Source: Granulosicoccus sp036478595 (GTDB taxonomy: Bacteria > Pseudomonadota > Gammaproteobacteria > Granulosicoccales > Granulosicoccaceae). From it: a DNA stretch of 64,000 nt. The DNA lies in the NCBI GenBank assembly GCA_036478595.1, contig JAZGEF010000009.1, positions 62,001 to 126,000 of the forward strand. The letters are read 5' to 3'. The translations under genes were made by a program, and so were the position numbers. Of this stretch, positions 9,162 to 17,189 are shown one piece after another. Each line of letters starts with the position of its first letter. Position 1 is the stretch's first letter. Below the pieces are notes generated by a model. The model did no database searches and was not told the DNA's origin. It saw only the letters and a list, made by a program, of their open reading frames with translations.

Positions 9162-9424
9162 TAACGGTTCATCGGTTGTAAGACGCACAGGATGCCGCAC
9201 CCATAAGCTGCAGGCAAACGAGTAATTTTTGCGGTTGCACAAATTTAATCTGTCCATCAGCCAAATTGCTTACTTGATCACCAATTTCGCCCTCAAAGCC
9301 ACTATTAGATACACGTCAGGCTCTAAATCGCATCAGTGAGGCCGCTACATAGACAAGCCACACTCCACTATTTTCAGGCAAAATAGCGAGATTAACTTCA
9401 GCGTTATACTTTGAGAGAATTATC

Positions 9425-10375
9425 ATGAGCCAGAAGCGCGTAACAGTATTGGGCGGAACCGGGTTTGTCGGCACGCAATTGAGTTTCCATCTGGCCGAGC
9501 AATTTGATGAAGTCGTGATACCCACACGCCGCAAGCAGCGGGTTACCACCTCTCGGGTATTACCTAAGCTTCAGTTCGTAGAAGCCAACATCCATGATCG
9601 AGAGCAACTCGATTCAGTTTTAACTGGCTCCGATGTTGTAATCAATTTAGTGGGCTTGTTAAACGAATCAGGCAAGGCATCAAAAAATTCATTTGCTGGC
9701 GCTCACGAAGTGTTAACCACCAACATCGTTGCCGCTTGCAAAAGCTTGCATATCCCGCGCTACTTGCACATCAGCGCACTAAACGCTGACGCCAGTGAAG
9801 GCAGCAGCGAATACCTCAAAAGCAAAGGGCGTGCTGAACTGGCAATTGGGCAAGCAAGCAGCGATCTCAGTTGGACGATCTTTCAACCGTCTGTGATTTT
9901 TGGTGCGAACGATTCGTTCTTCAATCGTTTTGCCGATCTCTTGCGGGCGTTACCAATATTTCCTCTCGCCTGCCCTGATTCTCGTATGGCACCAGTATTT
10001 GTAGGCGATGTATGCAACACCATGATCAGCGCAATCAATGACGACAACAGCCGAGGTAAAATCATTCAGCTGTGCGGGCCTGACGTCATGACACTTCGCG
10101 AGCTGGTTGACTACACAGCAGCCACTGCAGGTATCAGATCGAAGATAATCAATTTACCTGATGGCTTGGCAAAATTGCAGGCGTCAATTATGGAGTTTGT
10201 CCCAGGCAAGCCGTTCTCCAAAGACAACTATCTATCGTTGCAAACTGATAGTGTTTGCGATGGTAATTGCACCCCACAACCCACTTCTATCAATGCGATA
10301 GCACCTAGTTATCTAGGTAAAGTTGAGAAAAACAATCAGCATCAAACTTATCGCGAGCTAGCCAGACGCAGTTAA
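9425..10375 (+). CDS. NDUFA9-like NAD(P)-binding protein (atypical short-chain dehydrogenase)
   Basis: 316 residues. Rossmann motif VLGGTGFVGTQL at the N-terminus, INLVGLLNESG, then HISALNADASEGSSEYLKSK, where the Tyr/Lys pair is present in YLKSKGRAE, and ITDG-type binding surface LQPSVIFG. This is the atypical SDR group that includes the complex I accessory subunit NDUFA9. In bacteria its role is unsettled; it may help respiratory complexes or act on quinone-like substrates. Transcribed divergently from soeA; 10 bases before the nitroreductase gene, so probably one operon with it. Confidence 0.8.
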   Translation: MSQKRVTVLGGTGFVGTQLSFHLAEQFDEVVIPTRRKQRVTTSRVLPKLQFVEANIHDREQLDSVLTGSDVVINLVGLLNESGKASKNSFAGAHEVLTTNIVAACKSLHIPRYLHISALNADASEGSSEYLKSKGRAELAIGQASSDLSWTIFQPSVIFGANDSFFNRFADLLRALPIFPLACPDSRMAPVFVGDVCNTMISAINDDNSRGKIIQLCGPDVMTLRELVDYTAATAGIRSKIINLPDGLAKLQASIMEFVPGKPFSKDNYLSLQTDSVCDGNCTPQPTSINAIAPSYLGKVEKNNQHQTYRELARRS

Positions 10376-10385
10376 TAGAGAGCAT

Positions 10386-11123
10386 ATGAACGCTACAACA
10401 GAACTGCTAAAACAGCATCGCTCGATTCGCAAATTCACCGATCAGGCGCTAAGCCAGGACATCATCGAAGAACTAGTGCGTTGTGGCCAAGCAGCAGCGA
10501 CCAGCAGTAATGTGCAAGGTGTGTCGGTTATCAATGTTACCGATACCGAAAAGCGTGAGGCCTTAGCGGCCTATGCTGGCGGCCAGCTTTACGTGGTAAC
10601 AGCAGGCGCATTTCTTGTGTACTGCGCTGACCTGAATCGGCAAAAACAAGCCTGTGAAAATCAACAGGGCGAATTTGCGATCGGCATGACTGAACACTTT
10701 ATGATTGCAACAATTGATGTGGCTTTAGCCGCTCAAAACACGGTTATTGCGGCCGAATCAATGGGCTTAGGCATTTGCTACATTGGTGGCTTGCGTAATA
10801 TGCCTGCCGAAGTATCGCAACTATTATCCATACCTGCACATGCCTACCCTGTATTTGGTTTATGCATTGGTTACCCAGATCAAGACCCTGAGGTAAAACC
10901 ACGCCTGCCTTTAAATGCCGTACTCATGGAAAACGAATATAAGCCAGAACAAGCAGAGCCACTGGTTGCCGAATACGATGAACAGATACGCGAATACTAT
11001 AAAACGCGCACAGCTGGCAACAAAGACAGCAGCTGGAGTGAGGAAATGAAGGCCCTGGTGGGCAAAGAGTCCCGTCCACATATGCTGGGCTTTTTACACG
11101 ATCACAAGCTTCTCAAAAAGTAA
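10386..11123 (+). CDS. nfsA: NfsA-like oxygen-insensitive NADPH nitroreductase
   Basis: 245 residues, the normal size. Seen: LLKQHRSIRKFTDQAL (FMN phosphate contact), QAAATSSNVQGVSV, a long central helix with MGLGICYIGGLRN, and FGLCIGYPDQDPEVKPRLP. These are hallmarks of the NfsA/FRP branch: flavin enzymes reducing nitroaromatics, quinones or FMN with NADPH in the cytoplasm. The physiological substrate is unknown. It starts 10 bases after the NDUFA9-like gene. Confidence 0.88.
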   Translation: MNATTELLKQHRSIRKFTDQALSQDIIEELVRCGQAAATSSNVQGVSVINVTDTEKREALAAYAGGQLYVVTAGAFLVYCADLNRQKQACENQQGEFAIGMTEHFMIATIDVALAAQNTVIAAESMGLGICYIGGLRNMPAEVSQLLSIPAHAYPVFGLCIGYPDQDPEVKPRLPLNAVLMENEYKPEQAEPLVAEYDEQIREYYKTRTAGNKDSSWSEEMKALVGKESRPHMLGFLHDHKLLKK

Positions 11124-11227
11124 CACCGCTGCGCTTAACCCCCACCCCGCTTGGCATCATGCTGATCAGGCAGGTTCGCACTCAGCTTGGGTCGCCGGGC
11201 GTAGAGCTGAATAATAGGATATTTTGA

Positions 11228-11380
11228 TATCATATTTGATACATATTTCGCCATTATAGGTATTTAATATCATATATGATTACATATAGCTTAAAACCTG
11301 TCGATAGCACGCTATAATAGTAAAACTATCATAAACGATTGTTTGTGGCTCATAAGCCCAATTAACTATCATATGTGATC
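11228..11380. promoter_or_regulatory. Four HipB-type operator palindromes upstream of hipBA
   Basis: Four copies of a TATCA-N4-TGATN palindrome lie at 11228-11241 (perfect, TATCATATTTGATA), 11268-11281 (TATCATATATGATT), 11327-11340 (TATCATAAACGATT) and 11367-11380 (TATCATATGTGATC). Start-to-start spacings are 40, 59 and 40 bp. The third follows the -10 box and the fourth ends 2 bases before the antitoxin ATG, over the place where an SD should be. E. coli HipB also binds several palindromes with TATCC/GGATA half-sites, so autoregulation by the adjacent XRE antitoxin is the natural reading. That is inferred, not shown. Confidence 0.85.
11291..11318 (+). promoter_or_regulatory. Probable sigma-70 promoter of hipBA
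   Basis: -35 TTAAAA at 11291-11296, 16-bp spacer, perfect -10 TATAAT at 11313-11318. The expected transcript start (about 11325) falls directly before operator 3, and operators 1-2 lie upstream, so repressor binding would cover the promoter from both sides. Confidence 0.6.
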
Positions 11381-11382
11381 AT

Positions 11383-11724
11383 ATGAAAATCGATAACCTG
11401 ACTCCAGAACATGCCATTCTCGAAGAGCTGGGTAGCCGTTTGGCTACTATCCGCAAACAAAAAGGCTTCTCTCAAACTCGTTTGGCAGAAGCTGCCGGCA
11501 TTGGTGTTGCAACGCTGCGCCGCATTGAGGCCGGCAACGACAGCCAAATGGAATCCTGGCTCAAACTACTGAAGCCATTAGATATGTTGGCAGCGGTGGA
11601 CCTACTGCTGCCAGAGAACTATCGATCACCCATGGCAGAAGTTAAAACGGCTAATAAAAAACACAGCGGCAAACAAACCCCAACCGGCTGGGGTGATGAA
11701 CAACTCAGTGGCAAAGCACAGTGA
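11383..11724 (+). CDS. hipB: HipB-like XRE-family antitoxin
   Basis: 113 residues with one helix-turn-helix: LGSRLATIRKQKGFSQTRL then AEAAGIGVATLRRIEAGND (about residues 16-55). A basic, flexible tail follows. In HipBA modules HipB neutralises HipA and represses the operon. The ATG at 11383 has no SD; the fourth operator occupies that region. The gene overlaps hipA by 4 bases (GTGA), the usual coupling of antitoxin and toxin. Confidence 0.88.
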   Translation: MKIDNLTPEHAILEELGSRLATIRKQKGFSQTRLAEAAGIGVATLRRIEAGNDSQMESWLKLLKPLDMLAAVDLLLPENYRSPMAEVKTANKKHSGKQTPTGWGDEQLSGKAQ

Positions 11725-13016
11725 GCACCGCGACGGTCAAGCTATGGGGCACCACCATTGGCTATATCGCCATGGATGCCAACGAGACTTTTGCTCGTTT
11801 CGAGTACGACCCTGAATTCGTTAATCGCAAAATTGAACTAGCGCCTCTGAGCATGCCTGCGCGCGAAAAACACATCTATCAATTTGCTGACCTTCCCTTA
11901 CATGCCTTTCATGGCATGCCCGGTTTGATCGCAGATAGCTTGCCGGACAAATACGGGCAACAACTTATTAATGTGTGGCTCGCACAAACGGGTAGGCAGA
12001 CCTCCACTTTCAATGCAGTGGATCGCTTGTGTTACACCGGCAAACGTGGCATGGGTGCGCTCGAGTTCGAACCTTCCATGCCGATCGAAAACAGCAAAGA
12101 TAAGCGGCTTGATGTGCAAGAACTAACCAAGCTCGCCTCGATGGCATTTGCCAGCAAAAAAACACTCGACACGCAGTTTGATGCAGTCGGCACCGATAAA
12201 GCATTGCTCGACATACTCAGTGTTGGCACTTCAGCCGGCGGCGCACGCGCCAAAGCGGTGATCGCCTTTAACCCAGACACTCAGCATGTACGCTCAGGCC
12301 AACTGGGTTTGCCAGCTGGCTTTGAGCATTGGCTAATTAAGTTCGATGGTGTCGAATTTAGCGGCGATTGGGGTGTTGCTGACCCAGCAGGCTATGGCCT
12401 TCTAGAATACAGCTACTATCTGACAGCACGGCAATGCGGCATCGATATGATGGAATGCCGACTATTCTCTGAGAACGGTCGTCATCATTTTATGACACGC
12501 CGGTTTGATCGCAGTGATGACGGCAACAAGCGTTTTGTACAAACATTTGGCGCCATAGCTCATTACGACTACTTCCAGAGTGGTTTGTACTCCTACGAGC
12601 AATTGTTTATGACTACAAAGCAGCTAGGAATTTCTAAAAAATCGATAGAAGAACAGTTCAGGCGCGTGGTGTTTAACCTCGTGGGCTGCAACCAGGATGA
12701 TCATGTGAAAAATTTTGGGTTTATGATGAATCGAAATGGCAGCTGGGATATCACTCCAGCGTACGATCTCTGCCATTCAGAAGGGAGTGATTTCACTCGA
12801 TTTCACCAGCTGAGCCTAAATGGTAAAACCACCGGTTTTACACTCGATGATTTAAAACATCTTGCGCGCTATGCAGGCTTGCCGCGCAACCGAGAAACGA
12901 AAATACTCGAACAAACAATCGAGGCGTTTTCTCAATGGCACGCAACGGCAAGGGAGCTAGCAATTCCGGGCAATATTCGCAAGCATGTACTGAGCACCTT
13001 GAGGCTCAAATGGTAA
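11721..13016 (+). CDS. hipA: HipA-like serine/threonine kinase toxin
   Basis: 431 residues, close to E. coli HipA. The N-terminal lobe contains ADSLPDKYGQQL. The G-loop reads GTSAGGARAKAV, where S171 aligns with the autophosphorylated Ser150 of E. coli HipA. The catalytic motif is DDHVKN (D326, N331), and the metal-binding segment ITPAYDLCH holds D349. All key residues are intact, so this should be an active kinase. E. coli HipA phosphorylates glutamyl-tRNA synthetase and induces persistence; other HipA-like kinases have different targets, so the target here is open. It starts with GTG overlapping the hipB stop. Confidence 0.9.
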   Translation: MSTATVKLWGTTIGYIAMDANETFARFEYDPEFVNRKIELAPLSMPAREKHIYQFADLPLHAFHGMPGLIADSLPDKYGQQLINVWLAQTGRQTSTFNAVDRLCYTGKRGMGALEFEPSMPIENSKDKRLDVQELTKLASMAFASKKTLDTQFDAVGTDKALLDILSVGTSAGGARAKAVIAFNPDTQHVRSGQLGLPAGFEHWLIKFDGVEFSGDWGVADPAGYGLLEYSYYLTARQCGIDMMECRLFSENGRHHFMTRRFDRSDDGNKRFVQTFGAIAHYDYFQSGLYSYEQLFMTTKQLGISKKSIEEQFRRVVFNLVGCNQDDHVKNFGFMMNRNGSWDITPAYDLCHSEGSDFTRFHQLSLNGKTTGFTLDDLKHLARYAGLPRNRETKILEQTIEAFSQWHATARELAIPGNIRKHVLSTLRLKW

Positions 13017-13122
13017 CGCTTGCGGCATGCTGCTTTGGCAATATACAAGCTTATCGTCTGATTACCCACACCCAACCCTAGTACTGTCACATTCTTGGCT
13101 CGAGATATGCAGGTTTCATGCA

Positions 13123-14793
13123 ATGGAAGTATCTGACATCCCCATTTCCGTTCGTCTCAAAACACTAGCTTATAGCGCCATAGTCGCTGTCATGCTTATC
13201 TGCCTATCGCACCCAGCTTTGGCACAAGAAACATTGGTCAGCTTAAATAACTCAAAGCAACTCAACGTTATTCAATCAGTACTCAGCAGCAAGCTTGATA
13301 CTCGCTCAGCTGTACGAGAACAAATCAAAACCGCCTCGGCAGATGAAACCGCTGAGCTTGAAAACAACCTTGCAGAACTTAATGAGGAAATCAATGCACT
13401 GCGCCAATCGTTTCAACAAGTCGCCGTAGGCTCGGTTGACTTAAGCATATTTAATGAAGAAACAAGGCATTTTGACTGGCGCAATGAAGTCACTCAGATC
13501 ATGATGCCCATTGTACAAAACCTGAAATCACTGACTGAAAAACCACGCAAAATTGAAAATCTAAAGTCGCGGATTACCGTCAGCAAAAACCACTTTACGG
13601 TTATTGACGACGCGCTGATCTCGATAAACCTTCAATTAATCAGCGTCAATGAAGACGCCACCAGAGCCTCACTTGAAAAATTGAAGTCAAGCTGGAGCGA
13701 CAAAAAATCTGAAACCGAACGAGAAATGGAACTAGCCACAGTGCAGTTGGAAAATTTACAAAGGGGTGATATATCCTTTGGAGAAGCGGTTAAAAATAAT
13801 CTCTTTGCTTTTGTTAAAGGCCGAGGCCTAACCCTGCTATTAGCAGCTATGGCTGCAACCGCGATTTGGTTTTTTATGCGCATATTATCCACCCTGCTTT
13901 CCAAACGATCCAAACGCGAAGACAAAAACGAATATCGAACCCGTCAAAGATTAGTTCACTACTCCTTTAAACTAGTCACCTTTTTACTAATATTGATCGC
14001 GGTCATCGTTGTGTTTTATGTTCGCGGTGATGTGCTACTGCTAGGTGTCGCGTTTTTGTTTGCCGCCGCGATAATTCTTGGCTTGCGTAACACCATCCCA
14101 AAATTTTTAAAAGAAACTCGCGTGTTGCTAAATTTAGGCGCAATCCGCGAGGACGAACGTGTCACTTACAATGGCCTACCCTATCGAGTTACCTCACTAA
14201 ATATGTTTTCGGTATTACGAAATCCCGAGTTAACAGGCGTTATCAGGTTGCCGCTTGAGGAAGTCGTAACCATGGTGTCACGGCCAGCAGGCAAAGAGCT
14301 CTGGTATCCGACATCCAAGGGCGATTACATCGTGCTGGACAACGCTCGCTTAATGAAGGTTGTTGATCAAACCACGGAGTTAGTCGAACTGGAAAACCTG
14401 GTCGGTACTAAAACAACCGTGCCCACACCTGATTTTTTTAACACCACATTTGACAATCTAACTCGCGGCGAATACTTTTCAGTGGTGGGCGTGTTCGGTA
14501 TTGGATATAAGCATCAGGCAATCAGTAACACAGAAATCCCGAGACGCATCCAACACGCTGTGCATGCAGCACTAATTAAATCAGAAACAGCAGAACATGT
14601 TGAAAACGTTGCAGTGGAACTCAAAGAAGCTGGGGCATCATCACTGGACTACTGGGTTTGTGTGACAATGAAAAGTACCGCTGCTCGTTCGTACAACAGA
14701 ATACTACGATCGATACAGCAAACATGCGTTGAAACTTGCAGCAGTGAAGGATGGGATATACCGTTTCCGCAGCTTACTTTGCATAGAGAGTAA
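13123..14793 (+). CDS. MscS-family mechanosensitive ion channel-like protein
   Basis: From the ATG at 13123 the protein has 556 residues. An N-terminal signal peptide ends near SHPALAQE. A periplasmic helical, coiled-coil-like region follows (Glu/Lys/Leu-rich, about residues 40-240), then hydrophobic helices at about 250-340, then a beta-domain with INRGDERVTYNGLPYRV-like sequence typical of the MscS core, though the pore helix (GLRNTIPKFLKETRVL) is divergent. The C-terminal part resembles the MscS cytoplasmic domain. The long frame from 13027 adds 32 residues lying before the signal peptide and is less likely. Expected inner-membrane location; gating and ion choice cannot be read. Confidence 0.7.
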   Translation: MEVSDIPISVRLKTLAYSAIVAVMLICLSHPALAQETLVSLNNSKQLNVIQSVLSSKLDTRSAVREQIKTASADETAELENNLAELNEEINALRQSFQQVAVGSVDLSIFNEETRHFDWRNEVTQIMMPIVQNLKSLTEKPRKIENLKSRITVSKNHFTVIDDALISINLQLISVNEDATRASLEKLKSSWSDKKSETEREMELATVQLENLQRGDISFGEAVKNNLFAFVKGRGLTLLLAAMAATAIWFFMRILSTLLSKRSKREDKNEYRTRQRLVHYSFKLVTFLLILIAVIVVFYVRGDVLLLGVAFLFAAAIILGLRNTIPKFLKETRVLLNLGAIREDERVTYNGLPYRVTSLNMFSVLRNPELTGVIRLPLEEVVTMVSRPAGKELWYPTSKGDYIVLDNARLMKVVDQTTELVELENLVGTKTTVPTPDFFNTTFDNLTRGEYFSVVGVFGIGYKHQAISNTEIPRRIQHAVHAALIKSETAEHVENVAVELKEAGASSLDYWVCVTMKSTAARSYNRILRSIQQTCVETCSSEGWDIPFPQLTLHRE

Positions 14794-14794
14794 A

Positions 14795-15193
14795 TTACTG
14801 CACGGAGCCCTCCTTAGGCTCCAAATCGGCAAGCCACCAATCGTGTAACGCCAAAAACACAGGCTCTAATTTTACGGCTCTTGCAGTAGCCGTATACTCT
14901 ACTCGCGGCGGCACCTCAGCATATACCTTGCGCACAACTAATCCATCTCTTTCTAGCACTCTAAGCTGACTCGTCAACATAGTCTGAGTCACCTTACCAA
15001 TAAGCCGCCTGATCTCACCAAAACGCTTGGTGCCACGGAAAATTAAAATTTGAAGGACGATCAACTTCCACTTGCCGCCAATAAGCTGAGCGATATCGGG
15101 CATAGGACATACAACTTCAGCAATGGAGATTTTTGCATCGCCAGTAGCCTGAGCTTGATTCTTTGCATAACACTCATAAAGCTTTCCTTTCAA
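14795..15193 (-). CDS. HxlR-family transcriptional regulator
   Basis: 132 residues with the family core: VCPMPDIAQLIGGKWKL, FGEIRRLIGKVTQTMLTSQL, LERDGLVVRKVY and PRVEYTATARAVKLEPV, a winged-helix fold. The only in-frame standard start is TTG at 15193, which has no SD. An AAAGGA 8 bases upstream of an out-of-frame ATG (15180) suggests a misassigned start or a frameshift in the first codons. Divergent from the DUF899 gene, which it probably controls; HxlR proteins often sense electrophiles or redox state through the conserved cysteine. Confidence 0.85.
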   Translation of the reverse strand: MKGKLYECYAKNQAQATGDAKISIAEVVCPMPDIAQLIGGKWKLIVLQILIFRGTKRFGEIRRLIGKVTQTMLTSQLRVLERDGLVVRKVYAEVPPRVEYTATARAVKLEPVFLALHDWWLADLEPKEGSVQ

Positions 15194-15208
15194 TAGTACG
15201 GTTTTTGA

Positions 15209-15261
15209 TACTACCTATCAGTAATCTGCCTACTTGATAAATTCTATATAACAATTATCCT
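15209..15261. promoter_or_regulatory. HxlR/DUF899 divergent control region
   Basis: TACT-N7-AGTA at 15209-15223 is an imperfect palindrome next to the HxlR gene and could be its operator. On the plus strand TTGATA (15234-15239), 16 bp, TATCCT (15256-15261) is a plausible promoter for the DUF899 gene; its ATG lies about 78 bases further on. Confidence 0.4.
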
Positions 15262-15338
15262 ACAGGGAAATAACGATATTAACTTTGACTACACGAGCAC
15301 TTTAAAGTGATTCAGCAAAAAAATACTGGAGAAGAACG

Positions 15339-16034
15339 ATGCACAATCCGAATATAGTTGATTCCGAAACTTGGCTTACTGCCAGGTTGGCACTATTGGC
15401 AAAAGAAAAGGAATTCACTAGGCTTAAAGATGAACTAAGTGAAAGCCGCCGACAGCTGCCAAGTGTTGAAGTGGTTAAACCCTACAACTTCGCTAATCTC
15501 TCTGGCAACCACACCCTCTCCGATCTATTCAAAGGAAAAAGCCAGCTAATTATTTATCATTTTATGTACGGCGCAGATTGGGAATCGCCTTGTAAGAGCT
15601 GCTCGTTTTGGGCTGATAATTTCAATGGCATTGATATCCACTTGGCCCATCGAGACATTACCTTCCTAGTAACATCATCTGCGCCCATCGAGATGATTGA
15701 AGCTGTAAAGAAAAGGATGGGATGGTCGTTTGACTGGCTATCCAGTGGCGACAGCGATTTTAATCAAGACTTCTATGTTGGTTTTTCACCAGAGCAAAAA
15801 GAATGCAATGAGGTAAATTACAACTACAAAATTCAGCCATACCCAGCGGACCAAATGCCAGGTGTGAGCGTTCTGCTAAAAGATGACAAAAATAGAATCC
15901 TACATACCTATTCATCGTACAGCCGCGGCCTTGACCTGCTGAACGGAGCATACAATTATATGGATCTAACACCCAAAGGAAGAGACGAGGCCGATGGCAT
16001 CATGAAGTGGTTACGGTTGCGCGATCAGTATTAG
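15339..16034 (+). CDS. DUF899-family thioredoxin-like protein
   Basis: 231 residues beginning with MHNPNIVDSETWLTARLAL and LLAKEKEFTRLKDELS, the usual opening of DUF899 proteins. The thioredoxin-like core has LIIYHFMYGADWESPCKSC with a CxxC pair, then MIEAVKKRMGWSFDWLSS, and a C-terminal HTYSSYSRGLDLL with YMDLTPKGRDE. The family is of unknown function but often pairs with a stress regulator. GGAGAAG 8 bases ahead supports the ATG. Divergent from an HxlR regulator, so probably induced under redox or electrophile stress (inference). Confidence 0.88.
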   Translation: MHNPNIVDSETWLTARLALLAKEKEFTRLKDELSESRRQLPSVEVVKPYNFANLSGNHTLSDLFKGKSQLIIYHFMYGADWESPCKSCSFWADNFNGIDIHLAHRDITFLVTSSAPIEMIEAVKKRMGWSFDWLSSGDSDFNQDFYVGFSPEQKECNEVNYNYKIQPYPADQMPGVSVLLKDDKNRILHTYSSYSRGLDLLNGAYNYMDLTPKGRDEADGIMKWLRLRDQY

Positions 16035-16089
16035 TTGGTGGAAGATGCCCCAAGGACTAAGAGCCCTTTCGGGGAATGGCTATCGCCGC

Positions 16090-17166
16090 CTAACTACCAC
16101 CAGCAGGAAGATAAGCACTCAGCGCAACTTGCCTTTCCTCTTTAGGCAGTTCACTGATTTTAGTGGCGGCGGTATAAAAATCTTCCATGCTCCTACCCTT
16201 TTCGTTATAGATTGCCTCAAACGCTGGCACCCATTTGCGATAAGTCGCAACAGACAATAGCCGCGCGTTGTTTATCTCTCGACTAAACCAACGATCGTAA
16301 CCAGAATATCCGCCCCAGCTTTCTTTAAGGTTGACGTATCCTTCCTGCATGTCATCGAATACCGCTTTTTTCTGCTCGCGTTTTTGCCCGGCCTCTAATT
16401 CTTGTGAATAGAGCGCTCTTAACTCCGTTTGGGTGACTTGCAACAGCTTGTTAAATTCGTCCGAGCGCTTGAGAAAGGCTTCGTACTTGCTTATACGCTC
16501 ATTCTCATCTCTTAACTGCAACCAAATACGCATGCCTTGTTGTTCAACGAATGATGCAAAGGCTTCGTTAAAATTGCTGTCATCTTTAACGTACAGCACT
16601 TGATGCGCCATTTCATGAAACAAGGTGCCCACATAGCGGATATCACCGCCGCGCAGCATGGTGTCAAGTACAGGGTCGTCAAACCAACCCAGCGTGGAAT
16701 ACGCACTTGCCCCCCCAACAGTCACATCATATTGTTCAGCTGCCAATACTGCTGCGTAGTCCTTTGCAGCTTGCTCTTTAAAATATCCCTTGTAGCTGAC
16801 GCATCCGGCAACCGGAAAACACCAGGTTTTTGGCTGCAGCGAAAACTCCTCGGCAGCCACCACATTCCAAGTGACATAGTCACGCCCGGTAGCGGCGTAG
16901 GTGGTGTAGCTATCGTTAGCAGGAAGCCTTAGTATTTCAATGGCAAAGACTCGCGCATCCACTAAGGTTTGCAACTTCTTGCGTAGTTCCGGATCAGTTG
17001 AATCGGTTTCTAACAGCTCATCAATAGGCTCTCTTGCGTTCATCAACTTAAGATGCCCTGATGCCGCTTGCGAATAGTAGCCAATAGAGCTACAACTCAT
17101 AAGAGTTAGAGACGCAACACCTACAGCAGCAGCGACAAAAATGACTAAAGTTCGACGTGAAATCAT
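16090..17166 (-). CDS. Predicted aminopeptidase lipoprotein (COG4324-like)
   Basis: From the ATG at 17166: 358 residues. An N-terminal lipoprotein signal ends at LTLMSCSS. The HExxH zinc-metallopeptidase motif is in TLFHEMAHQVLY, with a downstream FNEAFASFVEQQG that supplies a third ligand in this family. C-terminal helices are charged. Assigned to the putative aminopeptidase family by these motifs; substrates are unknown. A TTG at 17187 would extend the frame to within 2 bases of the cca ATG and has no support. Divergent from cca with 23 bp between start codons. Confidence 0.8.
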   Translation of the reverse strand: MISRRTLVIFVAAAVGVASLTLMSCSSIGYYSQAASGHLKLMNAREPIDELLETDSTDPELRKKLQTLVDARVFAIEILRLPANDSYTTYAATGRDYVTWNVVAAEEFSLQPKTWCFPVAGCVSYKGYFKEQAAKDYAAVLAAEQYDVTVGGASAYSTLGWFDDPVLDTMLRGGDIRYVGTLFHEMAHQVLYVKDDSNFNEAFASFVEQQGMRIWLQLRDENERISKYEAFLKRSDEFNKLLQVTQTELRALYSQELEAGQKREQKKAVFDDMQEGYVNLKESWGGYSGYDRWFSREINNARLLSVATYRKWVPAFEAIYNEKGRSMEDFYTAATKISELPKEERQVALSAYLPAGGS

Positions 17167-17189
17167 AGTATTCAGTGTAGCATTCAACT

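Noticed and set aside
6201..9257. Periplasmic DMSO reductase or formate dehydrogenase
   Set aside because: No Tat signal on the catalytic subunit and no selenocysteine codon at the active-site position; SoeA-like motifs fit better.
9162..9257. N-terminal 32-residue extension of the molybdoenzyme
   Set aside because: The composition is unlike family N-termini and there is no SD. The ATG at 9161 gives the expected start.
13027..13122. Extended N-terminus of the MscS-like protein
   Set aside because: It lies ahead of a normal signal peptide and would bury it; ATG 13123 is preferred.
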